Below, in pieces: positions 1 to 7,763 of a stretch of 64,000 nucleotides of DNA. Position 1 is the first letter of the stretch. Every line of letters starts with the position of its first letter. This stretch comes from Micromonospora inaquosa (GTDB lineage: Bacteria > Actinomycetota > Actinomycetes > Mycobacteriales > Micromonosporaceae). Location of the stretch: assembly GCF_003857055.1 (NCBI RefSeq), contig NZ_QGSZ01000187.1:1-64000 (forward strand), in the 5' to 3' direction. The notes under the pieces were generated by a model, which was not told the origin of the DNA, ran no database searches, and saw only the letters and a program-made list of their open reading frames with translations. Made by a program: the position numbers and the translations under genes.

Positions 1-455
<455 letters not shown>

Positions 456-459
456 TGCC

Positions 460-488
460 GGCGGGCTCGGCGTCTGGCCGGGCCCGCC
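460..488 (+). terminator. Weak hairpin after lectin gene
   Basis: Perfect 7-bp inverted repeat GGCGGGC/GCCCGCC with a 15-nt loop just after the stop codon. It lies between this gene and the convergent 525-1088 gene. There is no T-run, as is usual at high GC. Confidence 0.4.
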
Positions 489-524
489 CACATCACCCCA
501 GCGCGGCAACCGTACGGGCGCAGT

Positions 525-1088
525 TCAACGAGGGGCGATCAGTGGCGCGAAATCGACGCGAGTGAGGGGCTGTTCGGACAGTGAACCGTCTGCGCGGGGC
601 ACCCTGAGCGGCCGGCCGTCACGGGAGAACGTGACGGTGGTGACGTCGTCACGGCTGGTGAGGGTGCAGACGATCTGCCCGAAGGCGAGGACCTCGTCAC
701 TGCGGCCGGCCTCCTCGCCCGGTTTGTCGACCACGACTCGGGCCTCGGTGCCGGTCACAGTGACACCGGCGGCGTTGACAGCTCCCGGCAGCGCGGTGGT
801 CAAGTCGGTGTCGCGTTCGGCCGTGGTGGGTCCGGCCAGCAGATGCCGCAGTTGGTCCTCGACGGTTGGCGGCCGGTCGACCCGCCGGACGAACGAGATG
901 ATCCGGTTGTCCCGGACGAAGCAGAGCGTTTCGGCGGCGGGGCCAACTGGTGCGCTCGTGTCGGCGGACGCAGAACTCTGGAACGGCCCTTGCGGTGCCC
1001 GCACCACCCGGGGGGCGTCATCGGTGGGAATGCTGCAGCTGGTCAGCAGCGCGGCAAGCGCCAGGACGACGAGATGACGATGGTTCAT
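525..1088 (-). CDS. GerMN-domain lipoprotein
   Basis: 187 residues. The N-terminus is a lipoprotein signal with lipobox LLTSC (Cys18), so it is probably anchored outside the membrane. The rest matches a single GerMN domain, with a hydrophobic strand pattern and the segment RVDRPPTVEDQLRHLLAGPT. Its start codon overlaps the stop of the upstream sensor kinase (ATGA, 1085-1088), so it is translated as the third gene of a regulator-kinase-lipoprotein operon. That order recalls mtrA-mtrB-lpqB, but LpqB is about three times longer and has a beta-propeller; this is a minimal version. It probably modulates the neighbouring kinase (inference). Confidence 0.8.
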   Translation of the reverse strand: MNHRHLVVLALAALLTSCSIPTDDAPRVVRAPQGPFQSSASADTSAPVGPAAETLCFVRDNRIISFVRRVDRPPTVEDQLRHLLAGPTTAERDTDLTTALPGAVNAAGVTVTGTEARVVVDKPGEEAGRSDEVLAFGQIVCTLTSRDDVTTVTFSRDGRPLRVPRADGSLSEQPLTRVDFAPLIAPR

Positions 1089-2440
1089 GGCAGGCTCTCC
1101 GGCAGGGTGACGCGGAAGCGGGCGCCTCCACCGGGCCGGTCACCGACGGTGACGTGTCCGCCGTGTGCTGCGGCGTGCTGCGCGACCAACGCGAGTCCGA
1201 GTCCGGTGCCGTCGCCGGTGCCGCGGGTGTGAGCTGCTCGCCCACGAACGAACCGGTCGAAGATCGCCTCGCGGTCCTCGACCGGCACACCTGGTCCGTC
1301 ATCCTCGACCTCGATGGTTGCGGCGTTACCGTCGCGGCCCAGCCGGACGCCGGCCGGGCCACCCCCGTAGGTCACCGCGTTGTCGAGCAGGTTCGCCAGG
1401 ACCTGCGCGACACGGCGCCGCTCGACCAGCCATGTCGCCGGCACGTCGGGGGCGAGATGGACGAGCGTGGTGGGCAGGTCGAGGGCGCGGCAGGCGTCGC
1501 GGGCCAACTCCACGACGTCCACGGAGGCCCGGTGGGCGGGCTGGTCGCTGCGGGCCAGGTCGATCAGGTCGTTGACGAGCCGCTGAAAACGGTCGATCTC
1601 GTCGGCGACGAGCCCGGCCGCGATGGCGGTCCGTTCGTCCTGGTGTTCCCGACGGCGGGCCAGGACGCTGGCCGCCGCGGCGAGGGTCTGCAACGGGGAA
1701 CGCAGCTCGTGGCTGACGTCGGCGGCGAACCGGCGGTCCCGCTCGATGCGGTGGGCGAGGCGGTCGACCATCTGGTTGAACGAGGAGGACAGGCGGGTCA
1801 GGTCGGGGTCGGTGGCCGTGTCGAGGCGGGCGGTGAAGTCACCGGCGGCGATCTTCTCGGCCGCGTCGGCGACCGCCGTCAGCGGGCGCAGCCCGTGCCG
1901 GGTGGCGTACCAGCCGAGTGCCGCGCCGGATCCGGCGACCATGATCGCGACGGTGGTCAGCGCGAGGGCCAGGACCTGGAACGTCTGTTCCAGCTCGCGG
2001 AGCGAGTTGATCTCGAAGTACGTCGCGGACGCGGACAGCGGAACCCCGACGACCAGGGCGGGTTGCCCATCGACACGTACCCGCTGCACCGCGGGTTCTC
2101 CGGCGGCGACGATCCGACGCAGCGCGGTGGGGATGGCGGCCGTGGTGCCGGGGTCGGCGGCGCGCGCGTACCACTCGCCGTTGAGGTGCAGCACCGGTCG
2201 ACGGCTTCCCCCGGTGTCCAACGACCGGAGCACCTCCACGACGTCCGGGGTGTCGGTGTCGATCCCGGCGCGGACGACGGTAGCGTCGAAGTAGGCCGCG
2301 CGCAGGGCGGTGCGTTCCCGCTCGTCGAGCAGGGATCGGCGGGTCAGGTCGTAGGAGATCAGGGCCATCGACGCCGAGAGCAGGAGCGCGCCGACGGCGA
2401 ACGCGGCGGTCACCCGGGTACGCAGGCCGAGGCGTCTCAT
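1085..2440 (-). CDS. Two-component sensor histidine kinase
   Basis: 451 residues from ATG 2438-2440, whose first bases overlap the TGA of the response regulator. Order: TM1 (about 8-30), extracytoplasmic sensor segment, TM2 (about 165-190), HAMP, dimerisation/phospho-acceptor box SHELRSPL, N box NLLDNA, G1 DDGPGVP and G2 GTGLGLALV. All ATP-binding and phospho-acceptor motifs are intact. It presumably phosphorylates the regulator encoded directly upstream. A longer in-frame ORF reaches 2632, but that part is only the shadow of the regulator gene. Confidence 0.93.
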   Translation of the reverse strand: MRRLGLRTRVTAAFAVGALLLSASMALISYDLTRRSLLDERERTALRAAYFDATVVRAGIDTDTPDVVEVLRSLDTGGSRRPVLHLNGEWYARAADPGTTAAIPTALRRIVAAGEPAVQRVRVDGQPALVVGVPLSASATYFEINSLRELEQTFQVLALALTTVAIMVAGSGAALGWYATRHGLRPLTAVADAAEKIAAGDFTARLDTATDPDLTRLSSSFNQMVDRLAHRIERDRRFAADVSHELRSPLQTLAAAASVLARRREHQDERTAIAAGLVADEIDRFQRLVNDLIDLARSDQPAHRASVDVVELARDACRALDLPTTLVHLAPDVPATWLVERRRVAQVLANLLDNAVTYGGGPAGVRLGRDGNAATIEVEDDGPGVPVEDREAIFDRFVRGRAAHTRGTGDGTGLGLALVAQHAAAHGGHVTVGDRPGGGARFRVTLPESLP

Positions 2441-3126
2441 CGCTGCAGCTTGTAGCCCAGGCCCCGCAGGGTGACCAGGTGCCGCGGGTTCGCCGGGTCC
2501 GGCTCGATCTTCTGCCGCAGCCGGCCCACGTGCACGTCGACGAGCCGTTCGTCTCCGCTGTCGTACCCCCAGACCCGTTCCAGTAGTTGCTGGCGGGACA
2601 GCACCCGGCCGGCGTGCTCGGCCAGCTCGCACAGCAGCCGGAATTCGGTGCGGGTGACCGGTACGGGTTGCCCGGCGCGGCGAATCTCCCCCCCATCGGG
2701 GCTGATCTCCAGCTCACCGACCACGAGCACCGGCACGGGCTCCGGCGTGTGCCCCGCGACGCCGGTACGGGCACGGCGCCGCAGGGCGCGCAGCCGAGCG
2801 GTCAGTTCCTTGATCGCCACCGGCTTGACGACGTAGTCGTCGGCGCCGGCTTCGAGGGCGGCGACGATGTCGTGGGTGTCGTCGCGGGCGCTGACCACCA
2901 CGATCGGCACGTCGTCGTCACGGCGTAGTTGCCGAATGCACTCGAAACCGTCGAGACCGGGCAGCATCAGATCGACCAGCACGTAGTCGGCCGGGTCGCG
3001 GCGCTGCGTGCGCAGGCCCTCCTCGGCCGTGGCCGCGCCGAGAGCCTCGTAGCCTTCGTCCTCGAGTGCGAGCAACAACGCCAAACGGATGCGGTCGTCG
3101 TCCTCGATCACCAGTACGGCCGTCAT
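2437..3126 (-). CDS. OmpR-family response regulator
   Basis: About 229 residues. The receiver domain has the acidic pocket (IEDDD), phospho-acceptor Asp in VDLMLPGLDG, conserved Thr/Ser (VVSAR) and Lys (VVKP). A winged-helix trans_reg_C domain follows, with the typical RVWGYDSGDERLVDVH and GLGYKL. I place the start at the ATG giving MTAVLVIEDD; in-frame ATGs also lie at 3135 and 3138. It heads the operon with the kinase and lipoprotein. Two direct TGTCAC repeats 11 bp apart lie upstream, fitting tandem binding by an OmpR-type dimer and suggesting autoregulation. Confidence 0.93.
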   Translation of the reverse strand: MTAVLVIEDDDRIRLALLLALEDEGYEALGAATAEEGLRTQRRDPADYVLVDLMLPGLDGFECIRQLRRDDDVPIVVVSARDDTHDIVAALEAGADDYVVKPVAIKELTARLRALRRRARTGVAGHTPEPVPVLVVGELEISPDGGEIRRAGQPVPVTRTEFRLLCELAEHAGRVLSRQQLLERVWGYDSGDERLVDVHVGRLRQKIEPDPANPRHLVTLRGLGYKLQR

Positions 3127-3187
3127 ACCGGGCATCATCCCCAGACGACCGGCTCGGCTGCCAACCGCAGCGGCCGGTTGGCTGATT

Positions 3188-3204
3188 TGTCACGGAACTG
3201 TCAC
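3188..3204. promoter_or_regulatory. Direct repeat TGTCAC-N5-TGTCAC, candidate response-regulator box
   Basis: Two exact TGTCAC hexamers, one helical turn apart (11 bp), lie about 62 bp upstream of the response regulator start. OmpR-family regulators bind such tandem direct repeats. A near-identical pair is at 13080-13096. Confidence 0.5.
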
Positions 3205-3280
3205 AGATCCGCGTGGTGACCGCCAAGCCGGCACGGCAGGGTCCTAGACGACCACGTCCGTGAAGGAGAGGGGTGTGCCC

Positions 3281-3691
3281 GTGAGCGGACCGCTGGCAAC
3301 TACGTCGTGCACGCTGCCGCTGGTCGAGGTGTGCGTCACCGAGTTCGACCTGGGCTGTCTGCCGGCGACCGGGGCAGTTTTCGACCAACTGCTGGCCCTG
3401 CATCCCGCACAGGTGGTGGTCGACCTGTCTGGCTGCCGGCACATCGACGCCGCCGGCATCGGCCTCCTGCTCGATGTGCACCGGCGCCTCGCCCGTACCG
3501 ACGGGGTCCTCACCGTTCGCAACCCGAACCCGCGCATCCAACGCATCCTGCACACCGCCCGTCTGGACCAGATCCTGCCGATAGTCGACACGGCCCCGCC
3601 GCCCTGCACCTCGTCGGCGGGGCAGGAACCCTCCGCCCCACCGCCGCCGTTGGTAGCCCATGGCCGCGCCTCGGTAAGAGCCGCGAACTGA
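3281..3691 (+). CDS. STAS-domain anti-anti-sigma factor
   Basis: About 136 residues. A single STAS domain carries the phosphorylatable motif VDLSGCRHIDAAGIGLLL, in which the usual Ser of DSTG is replaced by Ala (IDAAGIG). Start chosen at GTG 3281 because AAGGAGAGG ends 9 nt before it; GTG 3260 and 3275 are also in frame. STAS antagonists normally bind an RsbW-type kinase/anti-sigma factor, but no such partner is encoded nearby. The Ala replacement suggests that this copy is not controlled by Ser phosphorylation. The C-terminal tail is Pro/Ser-rich and unstructured. Confidence 0.8.
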   Translation: MSGPLATTSCTLPLVEVCVTEFDLGCLPATGAVFDQLLALHPAQVVVDLSGCRHIDAAGIGLLLDVHRRLARTDGVLTVRNPNPRIQRILHTARLDQILPIVDTAPPPCTSSAGQEPSAPPPPLVAHGRASVRAAN

Positions 3692-3842
3692 CGTTCGCCA
3701 GCGGCCTCACCTGTCCCACCATCGGGCTGGACCGCCACCCGGGCCGCGACCATCAGGCTCGGGAGCCAGCCCCGCTTCGGCTCCGCACGAATGCCGTGTC
3801 CCACCGCACTCTTCGGACACGGCCCCAGGAAGGACCAGCAGA

Positions 3843-4460
3843 ATGACCGTTGTCCCGGACGACCACCTGATGACCCTGATCTGCGACACCTGCGGCGACT
3901 CCGTCACGGCCACCGCGTGCGTGCTCCCCGACGCGGAGGTCGTCTGGACGCTGGTGTCCGAGCAGGGGTGGAGCGGTTCTCCGTTCGCCACCGGCCCGCA
4001 TCGCTGCCCGCACTGCAGCCTGCTGCCGCCCCCTGCTGGCGGCCAGGCGTCGTGCGGTGACCACGGTCCCGGTGGCATCCTCGGCATCGACCACGTCGAC
4101 GACGTGACAGTTGTCGCCGCCGCCGGTGACGTCGATCTCGACACCGGTGACACCCTGCGCCACGCTCTGCGGCACGCGGCCGACATGGGCGGACACGTCG
4201 TGGTCGACCTGAGCCGAGTTCACCTGATCGACTCCACCGGTCTCGGCCTCCTCGTCCGCGCCCACCGCGACGCCCGAGACCGTGGGGCCACGCTCTGCCT
4301 GGCCGCGCCGTCGCGGTTCATCCGCACCGTCCTGCACACGATGCGCCTGGACGGAGCCTTCCCCATCTTCGACAGCCGCGACGACGCCCTCGCCCAACTG
4401 TCCGAGGGTTCGGTGTCGCAGCGGCCAACCTCCTCCGCCTCGACGGCTGCCCGTTCCTGA
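3843..4460 (+). CDS. STAS-domain protein with N-terminal four-Cys (zinc-ribbon-like) region
   Basis: 205 residues. The first 60 contain CDTC (Cys14, Cys17) and CPHC (Cys55, Cys58), a CxxC-x37-CxxC layout typical of a zinc ribbon. Residues about 85-185 form a STAS domain with VDLSRVHLIDSTGLGLL, where the canonical phosphorylatable DSTG is intact. It is probably an anti-sigma antagonist whose N-terminus binds metal or senses redox state (inference). It follows the other STAS gene by 151 bp in the same orientation; AAGGAC at 3831-3836 is a possible ribosome site. Confidence 0.78.
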   Translation: MTVVPDDHLMTLICDTCGDSVTATACVLPDAEVVWTLVSEQGWSGSPFATGPHRCPHCSLLPPPAGGQASCGDHGPGGILGIDHVDDVTVVAAAGDVDLDTGDTLRHALRHAADMGGHVVVDLSRVHLIDSTGLGLLVRAHRDARDRGATLCLAAPSRFIRTVLHTMRLDGAFPIFDSRDDALAQLSEGSVSQRPTSSASTAARS

Positions 4461-4554
4461 CCGAGCTCGAACGGCCGGCGGTCCCTGCCACGAACGTTGA
4501 GGCCGCCCGCCGCTCGCCCCGGCACCCGCACTCGAAGGACATCCGAGGAAGCCC

Positions 4555-4830
4555 ATGAGCATCGCCGGTCTCGTCACCGCGCTCCTCGTCGGCATCGCAA
4601 TCGGCCTGCTCGGCAGGCTGATCATCCCGGGACGCCGGGAAGCCCCGATCTGGCTGACCGTGTCCGTCGGGGTGGTCGCCGCGCTGGCGGGCACCATCCT
4701 CGCCCGTCTCGCGGGCGTTCATACCGGCACCCTCAACCTCCCGACCCTGGTCATCCAGGTCGGCCTCGCCGGCGGCGGCGTCGTGCTCGTCGTCGCCACC
4801 GCCAAGCCTGAACCGTCCGACTCCCCATGA
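4555..4830 (+). CDS. GlsB/YeaQ/YmgE-family small membrane protein
   Basis: 91 residues with three hydrophobic segments and the family pattern GLLGRLIIPGR followed by two Gly-rich helices. The family (transglycosylase-associated) is widespread and linked to envelope stress; the biochemical role is unknown. It lies in the same orientation between a STAS protein and a BON protein, consistent with a stress-response cluster. Confidence 0.8.
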   Translation: MSIAGLVTALLVGIAIGLLGRLIIPGRREAPIWLTVSVGVVAALAGTILARLAGVHTGTLNLPTLVIQVGLAGGGVVLVVATAKPEPSDSP

Positions 4831-4891
4831 ACGGGAGACGACGCAGCGCCGGCACCGGAACGCCCGCTTCGCCACGATCAAGGAGCTGACC

Positions 4892-5197
4892 GTGTACATG
4901 CCATGGCCACTACCCGACGAGAACTGGTTCGGCGACACCTCGAACCAGCCCGAGCCGGACCGCGAGGACCTACGAATCGAGGCGCTTGTCGCGCAGCGCT
5001 TGAGCATCGACTGGACCACCCGGCGCCAGCAGATCGTTGTCTCCGTGCAGAACCGGGTCGTCATCCTCGCCGGCGTGGTGAGTGACCCGAACACGCGGCA
5101 GGTCGCGGCGGAACTCGCCTCCGACGTGCCCGGCGTCTTCGACATCTGCAACACACTGCGGCTCAGCGGCCCACGACGCAGCCACTACCACGGGTGA
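4892..5197 (+). CDS. BON-domain protein
   Basis: 101 residues from GTG 4892, which has AAGGAG at 4880-4885, 6 nt upstream; ATG 4898 is an alternative. After a 25-residue charged lead, the sequence forms one BON domain: LVAQRLSIDWTT, then VVSVQNRVVILAGVVSDPNTR and a DVPGVFDICNTL helix. BON domains occur in envelope and osmotic-stress proteins and are thought to bind phospholipid. There is no signal peptide, so it is probably cytoplasmic or membrane-associated. Confidence 0.82.
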   Translation: MYMPWPLPDENWFGDTSNQPEPDREDLRIEALVAQRLSIDWTTRRQQIVVSVQNRVVILAGVVSDPNTRQVAAELASDVPGVFDICNTLRLSGPRRSHYHG

Positions 5198-5285
5198 CTG
5201 CGCCGCACGCTGCGTGACCGGGGATGGCACGCTCTCGTTTTCAGGGGCGGTGACAGCCTGATGGTCGTCGTTTGGCTAACGTAGA

Positions 5286-5342
5286 GGTCGGTGTTGTGCC
5301 GGGAAGACTGGTCGGCGCTTCTGTCACCGACCCCACCGGAGG
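5286..5342 (+). promoter_or_regulatory. Candidate structured RNA leader of nhaA
   Basis: A 19-nt element at 5298-5316 (starting GCCGGGAAG and ending GGTCGGC) can form a GCCG/CGGC hairpin with an 11-nt loop. It is enclosed by a perfect 8-bp outer stem GGTCGGTG (5286-5293)/CACCGACC (5325-5332). The ribosome site GGAGG (5338-5342) follows directly. The same element (18 of 19 identical) sits at nearly the same distance upstream of the ABC exporter gene at 6873. I cannot match it to a named RNA family. Confidence 0.55.
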
Positions 5343-5348
5343 ACCCCG

Positions 5349-6668
5349 ATGGCCCCACCACCGGCGAACCGCACGCCACTTCTGCTCAGCCGCAGGAGTT
5401 GGCCTGAGGTACGCCGGATCGGGGACATCCTTCGGACCGAAACGGTCGGTGGAGTGCTGCTGCTGGTGGCCGCGGTGCTTGCCCTCGCCTGGGCGAACTC
5501 GCCCTGGTCCGACGCGTACCGCTCGCTCGCCGACGTCACCGTGGGCCCCGGCGCGCTGCATCTGGACCTCTCGTTGGCGCAGTGGGCCGCTGATGGCCTG
5601 CTAGCGATCTTCTTCTTCGTCGCGGGGCTGGAGCTCAAGCGCGAGTTCGTCGCCGGTGACCTGCGCGAGCCCCGCCGGGCGATGCTGCCCGTCGCCGCCG
5701 CACGCGGCGGCATGACGCTGCCGGCGCTGATCTACGTGGCGTTCAACGTCGGGGCCAGCGACGGGGCGCTGACCGGCTGGGCGATCCCGACCGCCACGGA
5801 CATCGCGTTCGCCCTCGCCGTGCTCGGGGTGATCAACACAAGTCTGCCCTCGGCGATGCGGACCTTTCTGCTCACCCTCGCCGTGGTCGACGATCTGCTG
5901 GCCATTGTGATCATCGCGATCTTCTACACCAGTTCCCTGCACTTCGGGCCGCTGCTGCTCGCGCTGGCCCCGATGGCGCTGTTCGGTCTGCTGGTACAGC
6001 GCCGGGTGCGGTCCTGGTGGCTGCTACTGCCGCTGGCCATCACGACATGGGCGCTCGTGCACGCCTCCGGTGTGCACGCCACCGTCGCCGGGGTCGCCCT
6101 GGCCTTCACCGTGCCGGTGCTGCGCCGCAAGCCGGGGCCTGGCCCTGGACTGGCAGAGCACTTCGAACACCGAATTCGACCGCTGTCCGCCGGGGTCGCG
6201 GTCCCGGTGTTCGCGTTCTTCGCCGCCGGCGTCTCGCTCGTCGGGGCGGGCGGCCTCGGTGCGACCCTGACCGACTCGGTCGCCGTGGGGGTGGTGGTCG
6301 GGTTGGTTGTGGGGAAAGCCGCCGGCGTCCTCGGGGCCACCTGGCTCGTGCAGCGATTCACCCGGGCCCGGCTCGCCGAAGGGCTCGCCTGGTGGGACAT
6401 GGCCGGGCTGGCGTTGTTGGCCGGGGTCGGTTTCACCGTGTCGCTGCTCATCGGCGAGCTGGCATTCGGGGCCGGCACCGAACGCGACGACCACTCCAAG
6501 ATCGGAGTCCTGCTCGGGTCGCTGCTGTCGGCGGTGCTGGCCACCATCGTCCTCCGCGCTCGTAATCGGCATTACCAGGGGGTCTGCGCCCTGGAGGAAC
6601 GCGACAGCGACGCCGACGGGGTGCCCGACGTCTACGAGGAACAGCCGACCACGACGAGGCCGTCCTGA
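5349..6668 (+). CDS. nhaA: Na+/H+ antiporter NhaA
   Basis: 439 residues, usual NhaA length plus a short hydrophilic tail. About 11-12 membrane helices. Family landmarks are present: [13 protein letters not shown], the TDIAFA motif (Thr150-Asp151) of the crossed-helix region, and the paired aspartates VVDDLLAI (Asp181-Asp182) that carry the ions. It exports Na+ in exchange for H+ and supports pH and salt homeostasis. The ATG has GGAGG 6 nt upstream. It appears monocistronic and is preceded by the conserved leader described at 5286-5342. Confidence 0.95.
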   Translation: MAPPPANRTPLLLSRRSWPEVRRIGDILRTETVGGVLLLVAAVLALAWANSPWSDAYRSLADVTVGPGALHLDLSLAQWAADGLLAIFFFVAGLELKREFVAGDLREPRRAMLPVAAARGGMTLPALIYVAFNVGASDGALTGWAIPTATDIAFALAVLGVINTSLPSAMRTFLLTLAVVDDLLAIVIIAIFYTSSLHFGPLLLALAPMALFGLLVQRRVRSWWLLLPLAITTWALVHASGVHATVAGVALAFTVPVLRRKPGPGPGLAEHFEHRIRPLSAGVAVPVFAFFAAGVSLVGAGGLGATLTDSVAVGVVVGLVVGKAAGVLGATWLVQRFTRARLAEGLAWWDMAGLALLAGVGFTVSLLIGELAFGAGTERDDHSKIGVLLGSLLSAVLATIVLRARNRHYQGVCALEERDSDADGVPDVYEEQPTTTRPS

Positions 6669-6789
6669 TTTCGGCCATGCGTGCTGCCGATGCCTCGCGG
6701 AGCGGTTGCCCTGGTTGTCGAAATCAGCCGCACTGAGTTCGGTGGGAGCAGGTGGCCGAGTCGCGCAGACAGGGTGGCCGCCGAGCCGT

Positions 6790-6867
6790 GACTTCCGGGA
6801 GTACATTCACATCAGGTGCGCCGGGAAGTCTGGTCGGCAGGTCATGTCGTGCTGCGGCTCCCGGAGG
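6790..6867 (+). promoter_or_regulatory. Candidate structured RNA leader of the ABC exporter, with alternative pairings
   Basis: Element 6820-6838 repeats the nhaA leader hairpin (one mismatch, in the loop). CCGGGAG (6795-6801) can pair with CTCCCGG (6858-6864), which covers the start of the GGAGG ribosome site (6863-6867). Alternatively GACTTCCGG (6790-6798) can pair with CCGGGAAGTC (6821-6830) inside the conserved hairpin. The two foldings exclude each other, as in a translational switch. Confidence 0.5.
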
Positions 6868-6872
6868 TTCCG

Positions 6873-7763
6873 ATGGGCGTTTCTGCCTTGCGCACCGAAA
6901 ACCTGTCCAAGCGGTACGGGCGGTTACTCGCCCTCGATAACCTCAGCCTCGACGTCGCGGCGGGCGAGGTGTTCGGGTTCCTCGGCCCCAATGGCGCCGG
7001 AAAGTCAACCACGATCCGGCTGCTGCTCGGGCTTGCCCGACCCACTGCCGGACGAGCGCGGATCTTCGACACCGACGCCGCCGACGTCGCCACCACCCAC
7101 CGCAAGCTCGCCTACGTGCCGGCGGATGTGGCGCTGTGGCCACGGATGACCGGCGCCGAGGTGCTGGATCTGCTCGCCCGCGTCGGCCCCGGTACGGACA
7201 CCGCCTACCGTGACGAACTCATCCAACGGTTCGCGCTGGATGTGTCCAAACCGGCCGGCACCTACTCGACGGGCAACCGGCAGAAGGTCGCTCTGATCGC
7301 GGCGTTCGCCACCCGGGCGCCTCTGCTGGTGCTGGACGAGCCAACCAGCGGCCTGGACCCGCTCATGGAACTGCAATTCCGGCAGGCCGTCGGGGTAGCC
7401 CGCGACAACGGGCAGACGGTGTTCCTCAGTTCCCACCAGCTCGCCGAGGTCGAGGCCGTCTGCGACCGCGTCGGCATCCTGCGCGCTGGCGAGCTGGTGG
7501 AGGTGGCGTCCGTCGCACAGCTACGCCGACTGCACCACACCGAGGTGGCCGCAACGTTCACCGGCACGCCCCCGGACCTCACCGGCGTCCTCGGCGTCGA
7601 CGGCCTGCACAACGACGGCGTCGCGACAGTGCGGTTCACCCTGAACGGCTCCCCCACTGCGGCGCTGCGTGCCCTCGCTGACGCTGATGTGGCGACGATC
7701 GTCGTCCGTGAGCAGAGCCTGGAGGAGATCTTCCTCGCCTACTACGGGCAGAACGCCCGATGA
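6873..7763 (+). CDS. ABC exporter ATP-binding protein
   Basis: 296 residues from ATG 6873 (GGAGG 5 nt upstream); upstream in-frame codons belong to the leader. Walker A GPNGAGKST, a divergent signature loop (STGNRQK in place of LSGGQ), Walker B LLVLDEPTSGLDP and switch His (SSHQLAEVE) are visible. The C-terminal 80 residues form the accessory domain usual in drug- and polyketide-antibiotic exporters. It overlaps the permease gene by ATGA, so the two are translated together. Substrate unknown; the permease family suggests an antibiotic or lipid-like compound. Confidence 0.92.
   Translation: MGVSALRTENLSKRYGRLLALDNLSLDVAAGEVFGFLGPNGAGKSTTIRLLLGLARPTAGRARIFDTDAADVATTHRKLAYVPADVALWPRMTGAEVLDLLARVGPGTDTAYRDELIQRFALDVSKPAGTYSTGNRQKVALIAAFATRAPLLVLDEPTSGLDPLMELQFRQAVGVARDNGQTVFLSSHQLAEVEAVCDRVGILRAGELVEVASVAQLRRLHHTEVAATFTGTPPDLTGVLGVDGLHNDGVATVRFTLNGSPTAALRALADADVATIVVREQSLEEIFLAYYGQNAR

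Noticed and set aside
950-2455. Long open frames opposite the sensor kinase, also at 45393-47618, 48608-49792, 55151-56968 and 9689-11086
   Set aside because: Antisense shadows of clear genes; composition is Arg/Gly/Pro/Ala-biased, with no domains, as expected at about 70% GC.
6665-6727. Inverted repeat CTGATTTCG/CGAAATCAG around the nhaA stop
   Set aside because: The loop is 45 nt, too long for a convincing terminator, and it includes coding sequence.
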